Below, piece after piece: positions 53,218-62,763 of a stretch of 64,000 nucleotides of DNA. Position 1 is the stretch's first letter, and each line of letters begins with the position of its first letter. The DNA is from Kocuria varians (GTDB lineage: Bacteria; Actinomycetota; Actinomycetes; Actinomycetales; Micrococcaceae). The position numbers were made by a program, and so were the translations under genes. Location of the stretch: positions 62,001 to 126,000 of the forward strand of contig NZ_BJNW01000006.1 of the NCBI RefSeq assembly GCF_006539885.1, written 5' to 3'. Under the pieces are notes generated by a model that saw nothing but the letters and a program-made list of their open reading frames with translations, was not told the origin of the DNA and searched no databases.

Positions 53218-55332
53218 TTGGCCACGGCAAAAAAACCCACCAGTTTCTTCAAGGGTCCGTTCTTCTGGATCCTGCTCGCCATCGTGGTCCTGGTGCCCGT
53301 GGGTGCCATGATGTTCAGCCCCACCTCCTCCCGCGTGGACACCAACGTGGGCCTCGAGCTGCTGCACGACGGCAAGGTCAACGAGGCCAAGATCTACGAC
53401 GGTGAGCAGAAGGTCGAGCTCTCCCTCAAGGACGACTTCACCAAGGACGACCAGAACCTCGGCAAGAACGTCGAGTTCTTCTACGTGCAGCCGCGCGCGG
53501 AGGAGGTCGTCAAGAGCATGGACGACGCCCACCTCAGCGGGTTCACGGACCAGCCGGTGGAGAACAACTGGTTCCTCTCCCTCGTGCGCTTCATGCTGCC
53601 GTTCCTGATCATCCTGGGCATCTTCTGGTTCGTCTTCTCCCGCATGCAGACCGGTGGGCAGGCCATGAAGTTCGGCCGCTCCAAGGCCAAGATGTTCAAC
53701 AAGGAGAACTCCGAGGTCACGTTCGCGGACGTCGCGGGTGCGGACGAGGCCGTCCAGGAGCTGGACGAGATCAAGCAGTTCCTGGTGGAGCACGACCGCT
53801 TCACCGCAGTGGGCGCGAAGGTCCCCAAGGGCGTGCTGCTCTACGGCCCTCCCGGCACCGGCAAGACCCTGCTGGCCAAGGCCGTGGCGGGCGAGGCCGG
53901 CGTGCCGTTCTACTCGATCTCCGGCTCGGACTTCGTGGAGATGTTCGTGGGCGTGGGCGCCTCCCGCGTGCGCGACCTCTTCCAGCAGGCCAAGGAGAAC
54001 GCCCCGGCCATCATCTTCGTGGACGAGATCGACGCCGTGGGCCGCCAGCGCGGCGCCGGCATGGGCGGCGGCAACGACGAGCGCGAGCAGACCCTGAACC
54101 AGCTCCTCGTGGAGATGGACGGCTTCGACGCCAACACCAACGTGATCCTGATCGCGGCCACCAACCGCCCGGACGTCCTGGACCCCGCGCTGCTGCGCCC
54201 GGGCCGCTTCGACCGGCAGATCGGCGTGGACGCCCCGGACATGAAGGGCCGCGAGCAGATCCTGCGCGTGCACGCCAAGAACAAGCCCCTGGCCGAGAAC
54301 GTGGACCTCGCGTCCGTGGCCAAGCGCACCCCCGGCTTCACGGGTGCTGAGCTCGCCAACGTGATGAACGAGGCCGCCCTGCTGACCGCCCGCTCCCACG
54401 CGCAGCTGATCGACGACCGGGCGGTGGACGAGGCGATCGACCGCGTGATCGCCGGGCCGCAGAAGCGCTCGCGCGTCATGAAGGAGCTCGAGCGCAAGGT
54501 CACCGCGTACCACGAGGGCGGCCACGCGCTCGTCGCCGCGGCCCTGCGCAACACGGACCCGGTCACCAAGATCACCATCCTGCCGCGCGGTCGTGCCCTG
54601 GGCTACACCATGGTCATGCCCACGGACGACAAGTACTCGACCACCCGCAACGAGCTGCTGGACCAGATGGCCTACGCCATGGGCGGGCGCGCCGCGGAGG
54701 AGATCGTCTTCCACGACCCCTCCACGGGTGCGTCCAACGACATCCAGAAGGCCACGGACACGGCCCGCAAGATGGTCACGCAGTACGGCATGAGCTCCAA
54801 GATCGGCTCCGTGAAGATCGGCGGGGACAACTCGGACCCGTTCGTGGGCCGTGAGATGGGCTCCGGCTGCAAGGAGTACTCGGACCACACGCTGGCCGTG
54901 GTGGACGACGAGGTGCGGGTGCTGCTGGAGCAGGCCCACACCGAGGCGCACCAGATCCTGCTCGAGAACCGCGCGGTACTGGACCGGCTCGCGCTGGAGC
55001 TGCTCGAGAAGGAGACGCTGAACGAGGCGCAGATCCGCGAGATCTTCAAGGACGTCTCCCAGCGGGACCTGCGTCCGGTGTGGCAGTCCGCCGACGAGCG
55101 GCAGATCTCCGACATCCCGCCGGTCGTGACCTCCGCGGAGCGTGAGGAGGCCCGGCGCAAGCACCTGCAGGATCCCAGCACCATGGCGCCCCAGGACCAG
55201 GCGGTCGCGGCCAAGCCGGAGCACCCCCTGGAGGTGCCCGAGCACCAGGACCCGCAGCCCGGTGGCGAGGGCGGGGCCCAGGGCGAGGACCCTGGTCAGG
55301 AACCGGGCGGTGTCCGGCGGGAGAGCCGCTGA
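53218..55332 (+). CDS. ftsH: ATP-dependent zinc metalloprotease FtsH
   Basis: 704 residues. Membrane-bound AAA+ protease that degrades membrane and short-lived soluble proteins. Two N-terminal helices (near 11-31 and 115-138) flank the extracytoplasmic domain. Walker [13 protein letters not shown] is near 208-219, Walker [12 protein letters not shown] near 262, and the second region of homology follows. The zinc motif is HEGGH (432-436) where most FtsH have HEAGH; the catalytic residues are unchanged. TTG 53218 is the start: GGGAGGA lies 8 nt upstream and no better ATG/GTG fits. The C-terminal 50 residues are Gln/Pro/Gly-rich. Its TGA abuts ATG of folE. Confidence 0.96.
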   Translation: MATAKKPTSFFKGPFFWILLAIVVLVPVGAMMFSPTSSRVDTNVGLELLHDGKVNEAKIYDGEQKVELSLKDDFTKDDQNLGKNVEFFYVQPRAEEVVKSMDDAHLSGFTDQPVENNWFLSLVRFMLPFLIILGIFWFVFSRMQTGGQAMKFGRSKAKMFNKENSEVTFADVAGADEAVQELDEIKQFLVEHDRFTAVGAKVPKGVLLYGPPGTGKTLLAKAVAGEAGVPFYSISGSDFVEMFVGVGASRVRDLFQQAKENAPAIIFVDEIDAVGRQRGAGMGGGNDEREQTLNQLLVEMDGFDANTNVILIAATNRPDVLDPALLRPGRFDRQIGVDAPDMKGREQILRVHAKNKPLAENVDLASVAKRTPGFTGAELANVMNEAALLTARSHAQLIDDRAVDEAIDRVIAGPQKRSRVMKELERKVTAYHEGGHALVAAALRNTDPVTKITILPRGRALGYTMVMPTDDKYSTTRNELLDQMAYAMGGRAAEEIVFHDPSTGASNDIQKATDTARKMVTQYGMSSKIGSVKIGGDNSDPFVGREMGSGCKEYSDHTLAVVDDEVRVLLEQAHTEAHQILLENRAVLDRLALELLEKETLNEAQIREIFKDVSQRDLRPVWQSADERQISDIPPVVTSAEREEARRKHLQDPSTMAPQDQAVAAKPEHPLEVPEHQDPQPGGEGGAQGEDPGQEPGGVRRESR

Positions 55333-56013
55333 ATGTCCCCGCAGGACCAGTACGGCAGCCCGGAACCGGTGTCCGCGCGCACCGCGGAGCCGGTCTCGGG
55401 CTCCTACGCGGAGTACGCGGAGAACGCTGAGCTCTCGCACGAGGTGGACCAGCCGCGGATCGCCGCGGCCGTGCGCGAGATCCTGCTCGCCGTGGGGGAG
55501 GACCCGGACCGCAGCGGTCTGCGGGACACTCCTCAGCGGGTGGCCCGCGCGTACGCGGAGGTCTTCGCGGGGCTGCACCAGGATCCGTCGCGGCTGCTCG
55601 CCACGTCCTTCGACATCGGGCACTCGGAGATGGTGCTCGTGAAGGACATCCCGTTCTTCTCCACGTGCGAGCACCACCTGGTGCCCTTCCACGGGGTTGC
55701 CCACGTGGGCTACATCCCCGGGCCCGAGGGCAAGGTCACCGGGCTGTCGAAGCTCGCCCGCCTCGTGGACCTCTACGCCAAGCGGCCGCAGGTCCAGGAG
55801 CGGCTCACCACCCAGGTGGTCGAGGCCCTCGTGGCGCACCTGGCACCGGCCGGGGCGATCGTGGTGGTGGAGTGCGAGCACCTGTGCATGTCCATGCGGG
55901 GCGTCCGCAAACCGGGTGCGCAGACCGTGACCTCCGCGGTGCGCGGACAGCTGCGCGACCCCGCGACCCGCGCGGAGGCCATGAACCTGATCGCCGCGGG
56001 GCACCGGCGATGA
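55333..56013 (+). CDS. folE: GTP cyclohydrolase I
   Basis: 226 residues. Makes 7,8-dihydroneopterin triphosphate from GTP, first step of folate synthesis. Zinc ligands are in [12 protein letters not shown] (near 109-120) and [15 protein letters not shown] (near 180-194); [18 protein letters not shown] is the usual active-site helix. The first 35 residues are a low-similarity extension. It begins directly after the ftsH stop, and folE-folP-folB-folK form one unit with 4-nt overlaps. Confidence 0.96.
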   Translation: MSPQDQYGSPEPVSARTAEPVSGSYAEYAENAELSHEVDQPRIAAAVREILLAVGEDPDRSGLRDTPQRVARAYAEVFAGLHQDPSRLLATSFDIGHSEMVLVKDIPFFSTCEHHLVPFHGVAHVGYIPGPEGKVTGLSKLARLVDLYAKRPQVQERLTTQVVEALVAHLAPAGAIVVVECEHLCMSMRGVRKPGAQTVTSAVRGQLRDPATRAEAMNLIAAGHRR

Positions 56014-56939
56014 CCGGCGGCCCCGCAGACTCCCGCCCTGCAGCGGCCGACGCCCTGGGCTGGGGGTCCTTCGACGGCCTGCCCACCGGGCGCACCCTGG
56101 TGATGGGCGTCCTCAACGTCACCCCGGACTCGTTCAGCGACGGCGGCCGCCACGACACCGAGGCCGCGGCCATCGAGCACGGGCTGCGCCTGGCGCGCGA
56201 GGGGGCGGACATCGTGGACGTGGGTGGGGAGTCCACCCGCCCGCACAGCACACCCGTGGCGCCCGCAGAGGAGCAGCGCCGCGTGCTGCCGGTGATCCGG
56301 GAGCTGAGCCGCCGCGGCGTCGTCGTCAGTGTGGACACCTTCCACGCGGAGACCGCCGAGGCCGCCCTGGCCGCCGGGGCGCACATGGTCAACGACGTCT
56401 CCGGGACGAACGTGAGCCCGGAGATGGTGGCGCTCGCCGCCCGCACCGGCGCCCCGTACGTGCTCATGCACTCGCGCGGCACGCCCGCGACCATGACCTC
56501 CCTGACCCACTACGACGACACCGTGGCGGACGTCCTCGCGGAACTGACCGCGGTGCGCGAGCGTCTGCTCACCGCCGGGGTCCGCCCGGAGCGGCTGATC
56601 GTGGACCCGGGCCTGGGCTTCGCCAAGGCCGGCGGTCAGGACTGGGAGCTGCTGCGCGCCCTGCCGCGGCTGCGGGAACTCGGCCACAGGGTTCTCGTGG
56701 CGGCCTCCCGCAAGCGGTTCCTGGGCGCCCTGCTGGCCGAGGACGGGGAGCCCCGCCCGGTCACGGGCCGCGACGGTGCCACGGCCGCCATCAGCGCACT
56801 GTCCGCGTTCGGGGGAGCCTGGGCGGTGCGCGTCCACGACGTCGCGGGCACGGTGGACGCGGTGGCAACCGCGCACGCGTGGCTCGGCGTCACCCCACCC
56901 GTCCTGCGCCCCCGGGATCACGGAGTCAACCCGTCATGA
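56010..56939 (+). CDS. folP: Dihydropteroate synthase
   Basis: 309 residues. Joins p-aminobenzoate to the pterin; target of sulfonamides. [15 protein letters not shown] (near 32-46) and [14 protein letters not shown] (near 68-81) are the pterin/pABA loops. [18 protein letters not shown] and the final phosphate site SRKRFLG and RVHDV are present. The strand [12 protein letters not shown] includes an exact 12-mer copy (56314-56325). ATG 56010 overlaps folE by 4 nt. Confidence 0.96.
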   Translation: MTGGPADSRPAAADALGWGSFDGLPTGRTLVMGVLNVTPDSFSDGGRHDTEAAAIEHGLRLAREGADIVDVGGESTRPHSTPVAPAEEQRRVLPVIRELSRRGVVVSVDTFHAETAEAALAAGAHMVNDVSGTNVSPEMVALAARTGAPYVLMHSRGTPATMTSLTHYDDTVADVLAELTAVRERLLTAGVRPERLIVDPGLGFAKAGGQDWELLRALPRLRELGHRVLVAASRKRFLGALLAEDGEPRPVTGRDGATAAISALSAFGGAWAVRVHDVAGTVDAVATAHAWLGVTPPVLRPRDHGVNPS

Positions 56940-57352
56940 ACAAGATCGTGCCCGTCCCGAACCACTGCGACCGCATCACGCTGACCGGCCTGGGCGCCGT
57001 GGGCTACCACGGTGTCTTCGAGAAGGAGCGCCGCAGCGGTCAGCCGTTCTTCGTGGACCTCGTGCTCTACGTGGACCTCGCCGCCGCCGGTGCCACGGAC
57101 GACCTCACCCGCACGGTGAACTACGGGGAGGTGGCGGAGCTCGTGCGCGAGATCATCATCGGAACCCGCTTCCAGCTGATCGAGGCGCTCGCGGAGGAGA
57201 TCGCGCGCAGCCTTCTTGACCGCTTCGCGCCGGTGACGGCGCTGGACGTGACGGTCCACAAGCCCAAGGCGCCCATCGACGTCACGTTCTCGGACGTCGC
57301 GGTGAGCATCTTCCGCTCCCGGGCCGCGCTCGCGGGGGACGAGGGCCGATGA
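56936..57352 (+). CDS. folB: Dihydroneopterin aldolase
   Basis: 138 residues. Cleaves dihydroneopterin to 6-hydroxymethyl-dihydropterin and glycolaldehyde. GLGAVGYHGVFEKERRSGQPFFVDL, TVNYGEVAELV and IEALAEEIA (with the pterin-binding Glu) are standard, as is the catalytic Lys in VHKPKAPI. ATG 56936 overlaps folP by 4 nt; the stop overlaps folK by 4 nt. Confidence 0.95.
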   Translation: MNKIVPVPNHCDRITLTGLGAVGYHGVFEKERRSGQPFFVDLVLYVDLAAAGATDDLTRTVNYGEVAELVREIIIGTRFQLIEALAEEIARSLLDRFAPVTALDVTVHKPKAPIDVTFSDVAVSIFRSRAALAGDEGR

Positions 57353-57945
57353 CGGCACGGTGCGTCGTCGCGCTGGGGGCGAACCTGGGTGACCGGGCGG
57401 CCGCGCTGCGGGATGCTGTGGCCGCGCTGGACGCAGCACCCCGCACCCGGGTCCGCGCGTGCTCGCCCGTGGTGGAGACGCGCTCCGTGGGCGGGCCCGC
57501 GGACTCCCCGGACTACCTCAACGCGGTCGTGGAGCTGGAGACCGGGCTCTCCCCGGACGAGGTGCTCACCGTGTGCCAGGACATCGAGAACACCCACGGC
57601 CGCACCCGCGAGGTGCGCTGGGGTCCGCGCACCCTGGACCTGGACGTCGTGTGCTTCGAGGGCGTGCGCAGCGAGGACCCCCGCCTGCTGCTGCCCCACC
57701 CGCGCGCGGCGCGGCGTGCCTTCGTGCTCGAGCCGTGGGCTCTCATGGACCCGGCGGCCACGCTCGAGGGCCGTTCCGTGCGCGAACTCGCCGACGCCGC
57801 CGCGGACCGGGAGGACCTGCGGGTCACGGACCTGACGCTGTCCGAGCGCCCCTCGGAGGACCGTGCACCCGGGACGGACGGCTCCGTCGCGCAGGTGCAG
57901 ACCGACCACCCCGGACCGGAAGGAGAACCCCCGTGCGCTACCTGA
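57349..57945 (+). CDS. folK: 2-amino-4-hydroxy-6-hydroxymethyldihydropteridine pyrophosphokinase
   Basis: 198 residues. Pyrophosphorylates hydroxymethyl-dihydropterin with ATP before the FolP step. VALGANLGDRAAALRDAV near 7-24, DYLNAVVELET near 54, RWGPRTLDLDVV near 90-101 with the Mg-binding Asp pair, and LPHPRAARRAFVLEPW near 112-127. The last 40 residues are a charged tail beyond the usual fold. Its end overlaps the DUF3180 GTG (57933) by 13 nt in another frame. Confidence 0.95.
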   Translation: MTARCVVALGANLGDRAAALRDAVAALDAAPRTRVRACSPVVETRSVGGPADSPDYLNAVVELETGLSPDEVLTVCQDIENTHGRTREVRWGPRTLDLDVVCFEGVRSEDPRLLLPHPRAARRAFVLEPWALMDPAATLEGRSVRELADAAADREDLRVTDLTLSERPSEDRAPGTDGSVAQVQTDHPGPEGEPPCAT

Positions 57946-58487
57946 ACCCGTGGACCCTCGTGGTGGTCGCCGCCGTGACCGCCGCGGTGGGCTGGAGCAT
58001 CAACCACGTGGTGAGCGGCGCGCAGCAGTCGCTGCTGATCCTGCCGTGGGTGAGCCTGGTCGCGGAACTGGGCGCGGGCGTCGTCGTCGGCTACCTGGGG
58101 CTGCGGCTGCGCGTGTACCGGGACCCGGAGAAGGGCGCGGCGCGCCGTACGGACCCGGCCCGGCGCAAGCCGTACGACCCCGTGTGGGCCGTGGGGACCG
58201 CCGCGGCGGCGCAGGCCATCGCGTACTACGGAGCCCTGTGCACGGGCTGGCACGCGGGGCTGCTCGTGGACCAGGTGGCGCTGCTCGCCGTGCGCTCCAC
58301 GCAGCAGCCGCTGTGGCAGTGCGTGGCCCAGGTGGCCGCGGGAGTGGTCCTCATGGTCCTGGGCTGGATCGTGGAGAAATCGTGCCGGCTGCCACCGGAT
58401 GACCCGGACGCGGAGGAGGAGACCCCCTACCCTGGACGGCGTGACCCGTACGCCACTGGAGAGGGAGGCTATGCCCGCCACGAATGA
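57933..58487 (+). CDS. DUF3180 membrane protein
   Basis: 184 residues. Four predicted helices (near 8-25, 32-55, 86-110 and 125-150) with short loops, matching the actinobacterial DUF3180 family that follows folK. AAGGAG at 57920-57925 gives good spacing to GTG 57933. GVVVGY is encoded near 58080. Function unknown; the conserved place after the folate genes has no proven meaning. Confidence 0.85.
   Translation: MRYLNPWTLVVVAAVTAAVGWSINHVVSGAQQSLLILPWVSLVAELGAGVVVGYLGLRLRVYRDPEKGAARRTDPARRKPYDPVWAVGTAAAAQAIAYYGALCTGWHAGLLVDQVALLAVRSTQQPLWQCVAQVAAGVVLMVLGWIVEKSCRLPPDDPDAEEETPYPGRRDPYATGEGGYARHE
58428..58433 (+). promoter_or_regulatory. -10 box TACCCT inside DUF3180, possible leaderless start for PH gene
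   Basis: TACCCT ends 7 nt before GTG 58441, which is in frame with the PH-domain gene and would add ten residues to the ATG 58471 product. Confidence 0.4.
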
Positions 58488-58995
58488 TCCCCAGGACCTC
58501 GCTCCGGCCCAGCTGTCGTGGCAGCGCGTCGCACCGCGGTACGTGACGGTGCGGCTGCTCAACCAGGTGGTCTCCACGGTGGTGTGGACCGCGATCGCCT
58601 CGATCCCGGTGCTCCTGGTGCTGCTGCGCCTGTGGGACGGGGACGTGCCGTGGTGGCTGTGGCTGCCCCCGGCCGTCGTGGTGCTGTGGGGCCTCGTGAA
58701 GCTGGTGCTGATCCCGCGGCGCGTGCGGGCCATCGGCTACGCGGAGGCTCCCACCGAGCTGTGGCTGCGCAAGGGACTGCTCTTCCGCACCGTGACCGTG
58801 GTGCCCTACGGGCGCATGCAGTACGTGGAGATTAGCACCGGACCCGTGCTCAACGCCTTCGGCCTCGCCTCGGTGACGCTGCACACCGCGTCCGCCGGAA
58901 CCGACGCCGTGCTGCCCGGGCTGCCCCGCGCGGAGGCGGACCGGTTGCGGGAGCAGCTCACGGAGCGCGGTGAAGCCCACATGGTGGGCCTGTGA
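58471..58995 (+). CDS. PH-domain membrane protein (YdbS/bPH2 type), shorter subunit
   Basis: 174 residues. Two helices (near 32-52 and 58-78), then a bacterial PH-like domain with VRAIGYAEAPTELWLRKGLLFR and VVPYGRMQYVEISTGPVL, and the ending GLASVTLHTASAGTDAVLPGL typical of YdbS. GGGAGG precedes ATG 58471 closely; GTG 58441 is possible (see promoter at 58428). It overlaps DUF3180 and is coupled to the long PH-domain protein by a GTGA overlap; the two types usually occur together. Role unknown, presumably at the membrane. Confidence 0.87.
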   Translation: MPATNDPQDLAPAQLSWQRVAPRYVTVRLLNQVVSTVVWTAIASIPVLLVLLRLWDGDVPWWLWLPPAVVVLWGLVKLVLIPRRVRAIGYAEAPTELWLRKGLLFRTVTVVPYGRMQYVEISTGPVLNAFGLASVTLHTASAGTDAVLPGLPRAEADRLREQLTERGEAHMVGL

Positions 58996-60872
58996 CGGCC
59001 CGGCAGGACGGGACGGTGCTCCCGCGCGGGACGCGTGACGGCACGGCCCCGCCCGCGCCGACCCCCGACGCCCCGGACGCGTGGCACCGCGTCCACCCCC
59101 TGACCCCGTTCGTGCGCAGCTGGCTGCTGCTCGTGGCCCTCGCGTGGGGGATCGGCCACACGTTCGTGGAGGACGTCGTCTCCGCGCTCATCAAGGGCGA
59201 GCCCGTGGAGGTGGACGTGGACGGCGCCCTCCAGGTGGTCGGCGCGGGCCTGCTGATCGCGGTGCTGTGCGGTGTGCTGGGCCTGCTGATCGGGCTCGGG
59301 CTGCTCTCGTGGTGGTTCACCCGCTACCAGATCACGGATCAGCACGTGCGCTTCCGCAGCGGCTGGCTCTTCCGCACCCAGCGTCAGGCACGCCTGGACC
59401 GCGTCCAGGGCATCGACATCGAGCGCCGGTTCCTGCCCCGCATCCTGGGTCTCGCATCCCTGAAGTTCGACGTCGCGGACGGCGGGTCCAGCGTCCTCGA
59501 ACTGTCCTACCTGGGCCGCGACCACGCGCGTCAGCTGCGGGAGCAGCTGCTCGTCGCGGCGCACGAGGCCGCCGACGACGCCGCCGGGAGGGCCCGCGCG
59601 GCCGCCGGGGCCGCGGCGTCGTCGCCCGGGACGACAACCGGGGCAGCCGCAGGGCCGATGCCCCGGGCCGCGGGGGAGGACAGTGAACCGTTCCCGGTCA
59701 CCGGGTCCGCCACCGTGCCACCGGAAGGGCTCCCCGTCGAGAACCGCGGGGACGGAACCGGCCGAGCCGTCGCCCCCTGGGCCCTTCCCGCTCACCAGGC
59801 GCAGGGAACTCGCGCCGCGGCGTCGTCGTCCTCGGACACCGACCGCGAGGCCACCGGCCGGGACGGTACCGATCCCCGCGGCACCGACCGCGACCGCGTG
59901 GACGTGCGCGTGGCCCGCCGCCACGGGCTGCTCGGGGAGCAGGACGAGCTGCGCCGTGTCTTCACCGTGCCCACGCTGCGGGTGGTGCTGAGTCTCGTGT
60001 GCTCGCCGCCCGCGGTGGTCCTGGCCGTCATGGTCGTGGCCGCCGTGGTCGCGTGGCGCGTCTACCCGGACGCGCTGGTCGTGGTGGTGCCCTCGTTCCT
60101 GCCGATGCTGCTGGCCGTCGTCTCCGGGCTGTACTCGCGCACCGAGAAGAGCTGGGGCTTCACCCTCAGCGAGGTGCCCAGCGGCGCCCGCACCCGCGCG
60201 GGCTTGTTCAACGAGCGCTCCTCAACCATCCCCACGGGCCGCGTGCAGGCCCTGCAGGTCACCCGCCCGCTGCTCTGGCGCTTCTTCGACGGCCACCGCG
60301 TGACCGTGACCACTGCGGGCAAGGGCGGTGCCGACGACGCCGCGGGGCTCGGCTCCCTGGTGCTCCCGGTGGGCACGGCGGAGCAGGTGCGGGAGATCCT
60401 GGAGCTCGTGCTGCCGGTGCAGGACGCACCCGTGGAGCTCGTCACGGAGGGACTGCGCGGGATCGGCGGCGAGGGCCGGTTCACCACGAGCCCCCGCCGT
60501 GCCCGCTGGCTGGACCCGCTCACGTGGCGGCGCACCGGCTTCGCGCTGGACGACTCCTGCCTGGTGCTGCGCCGCGGCCGGCTCACCCGCCGGACGAGCG
60601 TGGTCCCGCACCACAAGACGCAGTCCTCCGCCCTGAGGCAGGGGCCGCTGGAGCGCCGACTGGGCTTGAGCGGTTTCGCCGTGCATGTGACCGCGGGCTC
60701 CGTGGTCACCTCGGTGCACCACCTGGACGTCGCCCAGGCCCGCGAGCTGCAGTGGCACCAGTCCGAGCTCGCCCGGGCGGCGCGGGAGCGCTCCGGCGGG
60801 CGGCACGGCGACGTCGCCGCCGAGGACGGCCGGGCGAACGACGCCCGGGGGGGCGGCACGCCCGACGTGTGA
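58992..60872 (+). CDS. PH-domain membrane protein (YdbT type), longer subunit
   Basis: 626 residues against roughly 450-530 for relatives. Helices near 38-56 and 75-105 lead into the first PH-like domain (TRYQITDQHVRFRSGWLFR, RLDRVQGIDIERRFLPRILG). A low-complexity linker of about 120 residues (near 195-315) follows, then two further helices and the second and third PH-like regions (ERSSTIPTGRVQALQV, VVPHHKTQSSALRQGPLERRL). Four exact copies of the window's 12-mer (59573, 59613, 59817, 60332) lie in this one gene, three of them in the linker. GTG 58992 overlaps the upstream stop by 4 nt. Confidence 0.87.
   Translation: MTARQDGTVLPRGTRDGTAPPAPTPDAPDAWHRVHPLTPFVRSWLLLVALAWGIGHTFVEDVVSALIKGEPVEVDVDGALQVVGAGLLIAVLCGVLGLLIGLGLLSWWFTRYQITDQHVRFRSGWLFRTQRQARLDRVQGIDIERRFLPRILGLASLKFDVADGGSSVLELSYLGRDHARQLREQLLVAAHEAADDAAGRARAAAGAAASSPGTTTGAAAGPMPRAAGEDSEPFPVTGSATVPPEGLPVENRGDGTGRAVAPWALPAHQAQGTRAAASSSSDTDREATGRDGTDPRGTDRDRVDVRVARRHGLLGEQDELRRVFTVPTLRVVLSLVCSPPAVVLAVMVVAAVVAWRVYPDALVVVVPSFLPMLLAVVSGLYSRTEKSWGFTLSEVPSGARTRAGLFNERSSTIPTGRVQALQVTRPLLWRFFDGHRVTVTTAGKGGADDAAGLGSLVLPVGTAEQVREILELVLPVQDAPVELVTEGLRGIGGEGRFTTSPRRARWLDPLTWRRTGFALDDSCLVLRRGRLTRRTSVVPHHKTQSSALRQGPLERRLGLSGFAVHVTAGSVVTSVHHLDVAQARELQWHQSELARAARERSGGRHGDVAAEDGRANDARGGGTPDV
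59573..59624. repeat. Inverted pair of the 12-mer inside the YdbT-type gene
   Basis: CGACGACGCCGC (59573-59584) and GCGGCGTCGTCG (59613-59624) are exact reverse complements 28 nt apart, encoding DDAAG and AAASS in the variable linker. Same spacing class as the intergenic pairs. Confidence 0.65.
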
Positions 60873-60883
60873 GGGGCGTGCGC

Positions 60884-60889
60884 TACCCT
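60884..60889 (+). promoter_or_regulatory. -10 box TACCCT of DUF2520-panC unit
   Basis: TACCCT 12 nt after the YdbT stop; a leader of about 27 nt carries GAGGAG (60911-60916) 6 nt before GTG 60923. Confidence 0.55.
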
Positions 60890-60922
60890 GTGCGTGCCGC
60901 CGTCCCTCCCGAGGAGTTCCCC

Positions 60923-61900
60923 GTGTCCCAGTCCAGTCAGCGCCCCGGTCGTCTCGGGGTGGGCGTCATCAGCGCGGGAAAGGTCGGTGCCGTGCTCGGT
61001 GCCGCCCTGCGCGCCGCGGGGCACGCGGTCGTGGGGGTGCACGCGTCCTCGCCGGAGAGCCGGGAGCGCGCGGCCGCCCTGCTGCCGGAGGTTCCCGTGC
61101 TGGACGTCCCCACCATCGTGGAGCGCAGCGAGCTCGTCCTGCTGGCCGTCCCGGACGACCAGCTGCCGGGACTCGTGAGCGGGCTCGCGGCCATCGGCGC
61201 GTGGCAGCCCGGCCAGCTCGTGGTCCACACCTCCGGGCGCTACGGCACGGAGGTCCTGGAACCCGTCCGCGCCGCCGGGGGCATCGGCCTGGCCGTGCAC
61301 CCCGCCATGACCTTCACCGGGCTCAGCCTGGACCTGCAGAGGCTCGTGGACTGCAGCTTCGGGGTCACCGCCGCGGCACCCGTGCTCCCCATCGCGCAGG
61401 CGCTCGTGGTGGAAATGGGTGCCGAGCCCGTGGTGATCGCGGAGGCGGACCGCCCGCTCTACCACGCCGCGCTCGCCCACGGCTCCAACCACGTGATGAC
61501 CATTCTCGGGGAGTCCATGCAGGTGCTCGGGGAGATCGGTGTGGAGCACCCCGACCGTGTGCTGGGGCCGCTCGTGCGGGCCACCGTGGACAATGCCCTG
61601 GCCTCGGGGGAGAACGCCCTCACGGGTCCCGTGGCCCGCGGGGACGTCTCCACCGTGGTCGCGCACGTCGCGGCGCTGCGGGAGCTCGCCGGGGACGGCG
61701 CCCCCGCGGACGCCGGTTCCCGGCCCGGCGACTCCGACCGGGATGCCGGCACGGCCGTTCCGGGCCCGGGGGAGCAGCTACTGGCGGGCTACCGGGCCCT
61801 GGCCCACCAGACCGCGCGCCGCGCCGTCGCCTCCGGACGGATCGACGAGACCACCTACCGCGCGGTGATCGCCGCGCTCGAGAACGAGGACCGAGCATGA
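60923..61900 (+). CDS. Rossmann-fold oxidoreductase-like protein with DUF2520
   Basis: 325 residues. An N-terminal NAD(P)-binding fold (LGVGVISAGKVGAVLGAAL near 11-29, VLLAVPDDQLPGLV near 72-85, and HPAMTFTG near 128) is followed by the helical DUF2520 domain. Usually found upstream of panC in actinobacteria, where a ketopantoate-reductase-like role is sometimes suggested. The typical cofactor motif GxGxxG appears as ISAGKVG, with Ser in the first glycine position. GTG 60923 is chosen for its Shine-Dalgarno. Overlaps panC by 4 nt. Function unproven. Confidence 0.85.
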   Translation: MSQSSQRPGRLGVGVISAGKVGAVLGAALRAAGHAVVGVHASSPESRERAAALLPEVPVLDVPTIVERSELVLLAVPDDQLPGLVSGLAAIGAWQPGQLVVHTSGRYGTEVLEPVRAAGGIGLAVHPAMTFTGLSLDLQRLVDCSFGVTAAAPVLPIAQALVVEMGAEPVVIAEADRPLYHAALAHGSNHVMTILGESMQVLGEIGVEHPDRVLGPLVRATVDNALASGENALTGPVARGDVSTVVAHVAALRELAGDGAPADAGSRPGDSDRDAGTAVPGPGEQLLAGYRALAHQTARRAVASGRIDETTYRAVIAALENEDRA

Positions 61901-62745
61901 ACGCACCCCTGGTGTGCACCACCGTGGCACAGCTGCGCGAGGAGGTCGCCGCGCGGGTGGCCGCCGGCGCCGCGAGCGTGGGCCTGCTGCCCACCATGGG
62001 CGCCCTGCACCGCGGCCACCTGGAGATCGCACGGCGCACGCGCGCGGAGAACGACCTCGCGGTCGTCTCGGTGTTCGTGAACCCGCTGCAGTTCGGCCCC
62101 GGCGAGGACTTCGAGAGCTACCCCCGGCGGCTCGACGACGACGTCGCCCTGCTCGCGGAGGAGGGAGTCGACCTCGTGTTCGCGCCCTCCGTGGAAGAGA
62201 TGTACCCGGACGGCACCCCCGTGGTCTCCGTGACCTCCGGGGCGGCCGGCGCGATGCTGGAGGGCGCCACCCGACCGGGGCACTTCGACGGTGCCTTGAC
62301 CGTGGTGAACAAGCTGTTCACCATCGTGGCCCCCGGCCCGGCCACCCCGTTCCGCGCGTACTTCGGGGAAAAGGACGCTCAGCAGCTGCTGCTGATGCAG
62401 CGCATGGTCCGTGATTTCGATCACCGCGTGGAGATCCGCCCGGTGCCCATCGTGCGCTCCGAGCGCGGGCTGGCCCTGTCCTCCCGCAACCAGTACCTCT
62501 CCGCGGAGCAGGCCGAGCACGCCCTCGTGCTGCACTCGACCCTGGTGGCGCTCGCGGCGGGCGAGCTCACGCTCGAGCAGGCGCGACGCCGTGTGGACGC
62601 GGAGCCCGACGTCTCGCTCGACTACCTCGTGACCGTGGACCCGGCCACGCTGACGGTCCAGGAACCGCGCCCGGGGGCACTGGCGCTCGTGGCCGCGTGG
62701 GTGGGGCCCACCCGGCTGATCGACAACATGCGCATCCCCGCCTGA
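61897..62745 (+). CDS. panC: Pantothenate synthetase
   Basis: 282 residues. Condenses pantoate and beta-alanine with ATP to pantothenate, precursor of CoA. LLPTMGALHRGHLEIAR (near 28-44) carries the HxGH nucleotide motif as HRGH. SVFVNPLQFGPGEDFESYPR, YFGEKDAQQLLLMQRM and VRSERGLALSSRNQYLS are standard. ATG 61897 overlaps the upstream stop (ATGA), so it is coupled to the DUF2520 gene. No panD in the window. Confidence 0.95.
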   Translation: MNAPLVCTTVAQLREEVAARVAAGAASVGLLPTMGALHRGHLEIARRTRAENDLAVVSVFVNPLQFGPGEDFESYPRRLDDDVALLAEEGVDLVFAPSVEEMYPDGTPVVSVTSGAAGAMLEGATRPGHFDGALTVVNKLFTIVAPGPATPFRAYFGEKDAQQLLLMQRMVRDFDHRVEIRPVPIVRSERGLALSSRNQYLSAEQAEHALVLHSTLVALAAGELTLEQARRRVDAEPDVSLDYLVTVDPATLTVQEPRPGALALVAAWVGPTRLIDNMRIPA

Positions 62746-62749
62746 CCGG

Positions 62750-62755
62750 TATCCT
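62750..62755 (+). promoter_or_regulatory. lysS: -10 box TATCCT, leaderless start of lysS
   Basis: TATCCT ends 8 nt before GTG 62764, 4 nt after the panC stop. Confidence 0.5.
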
Positions 62756-62763
62756 GGTCCACT

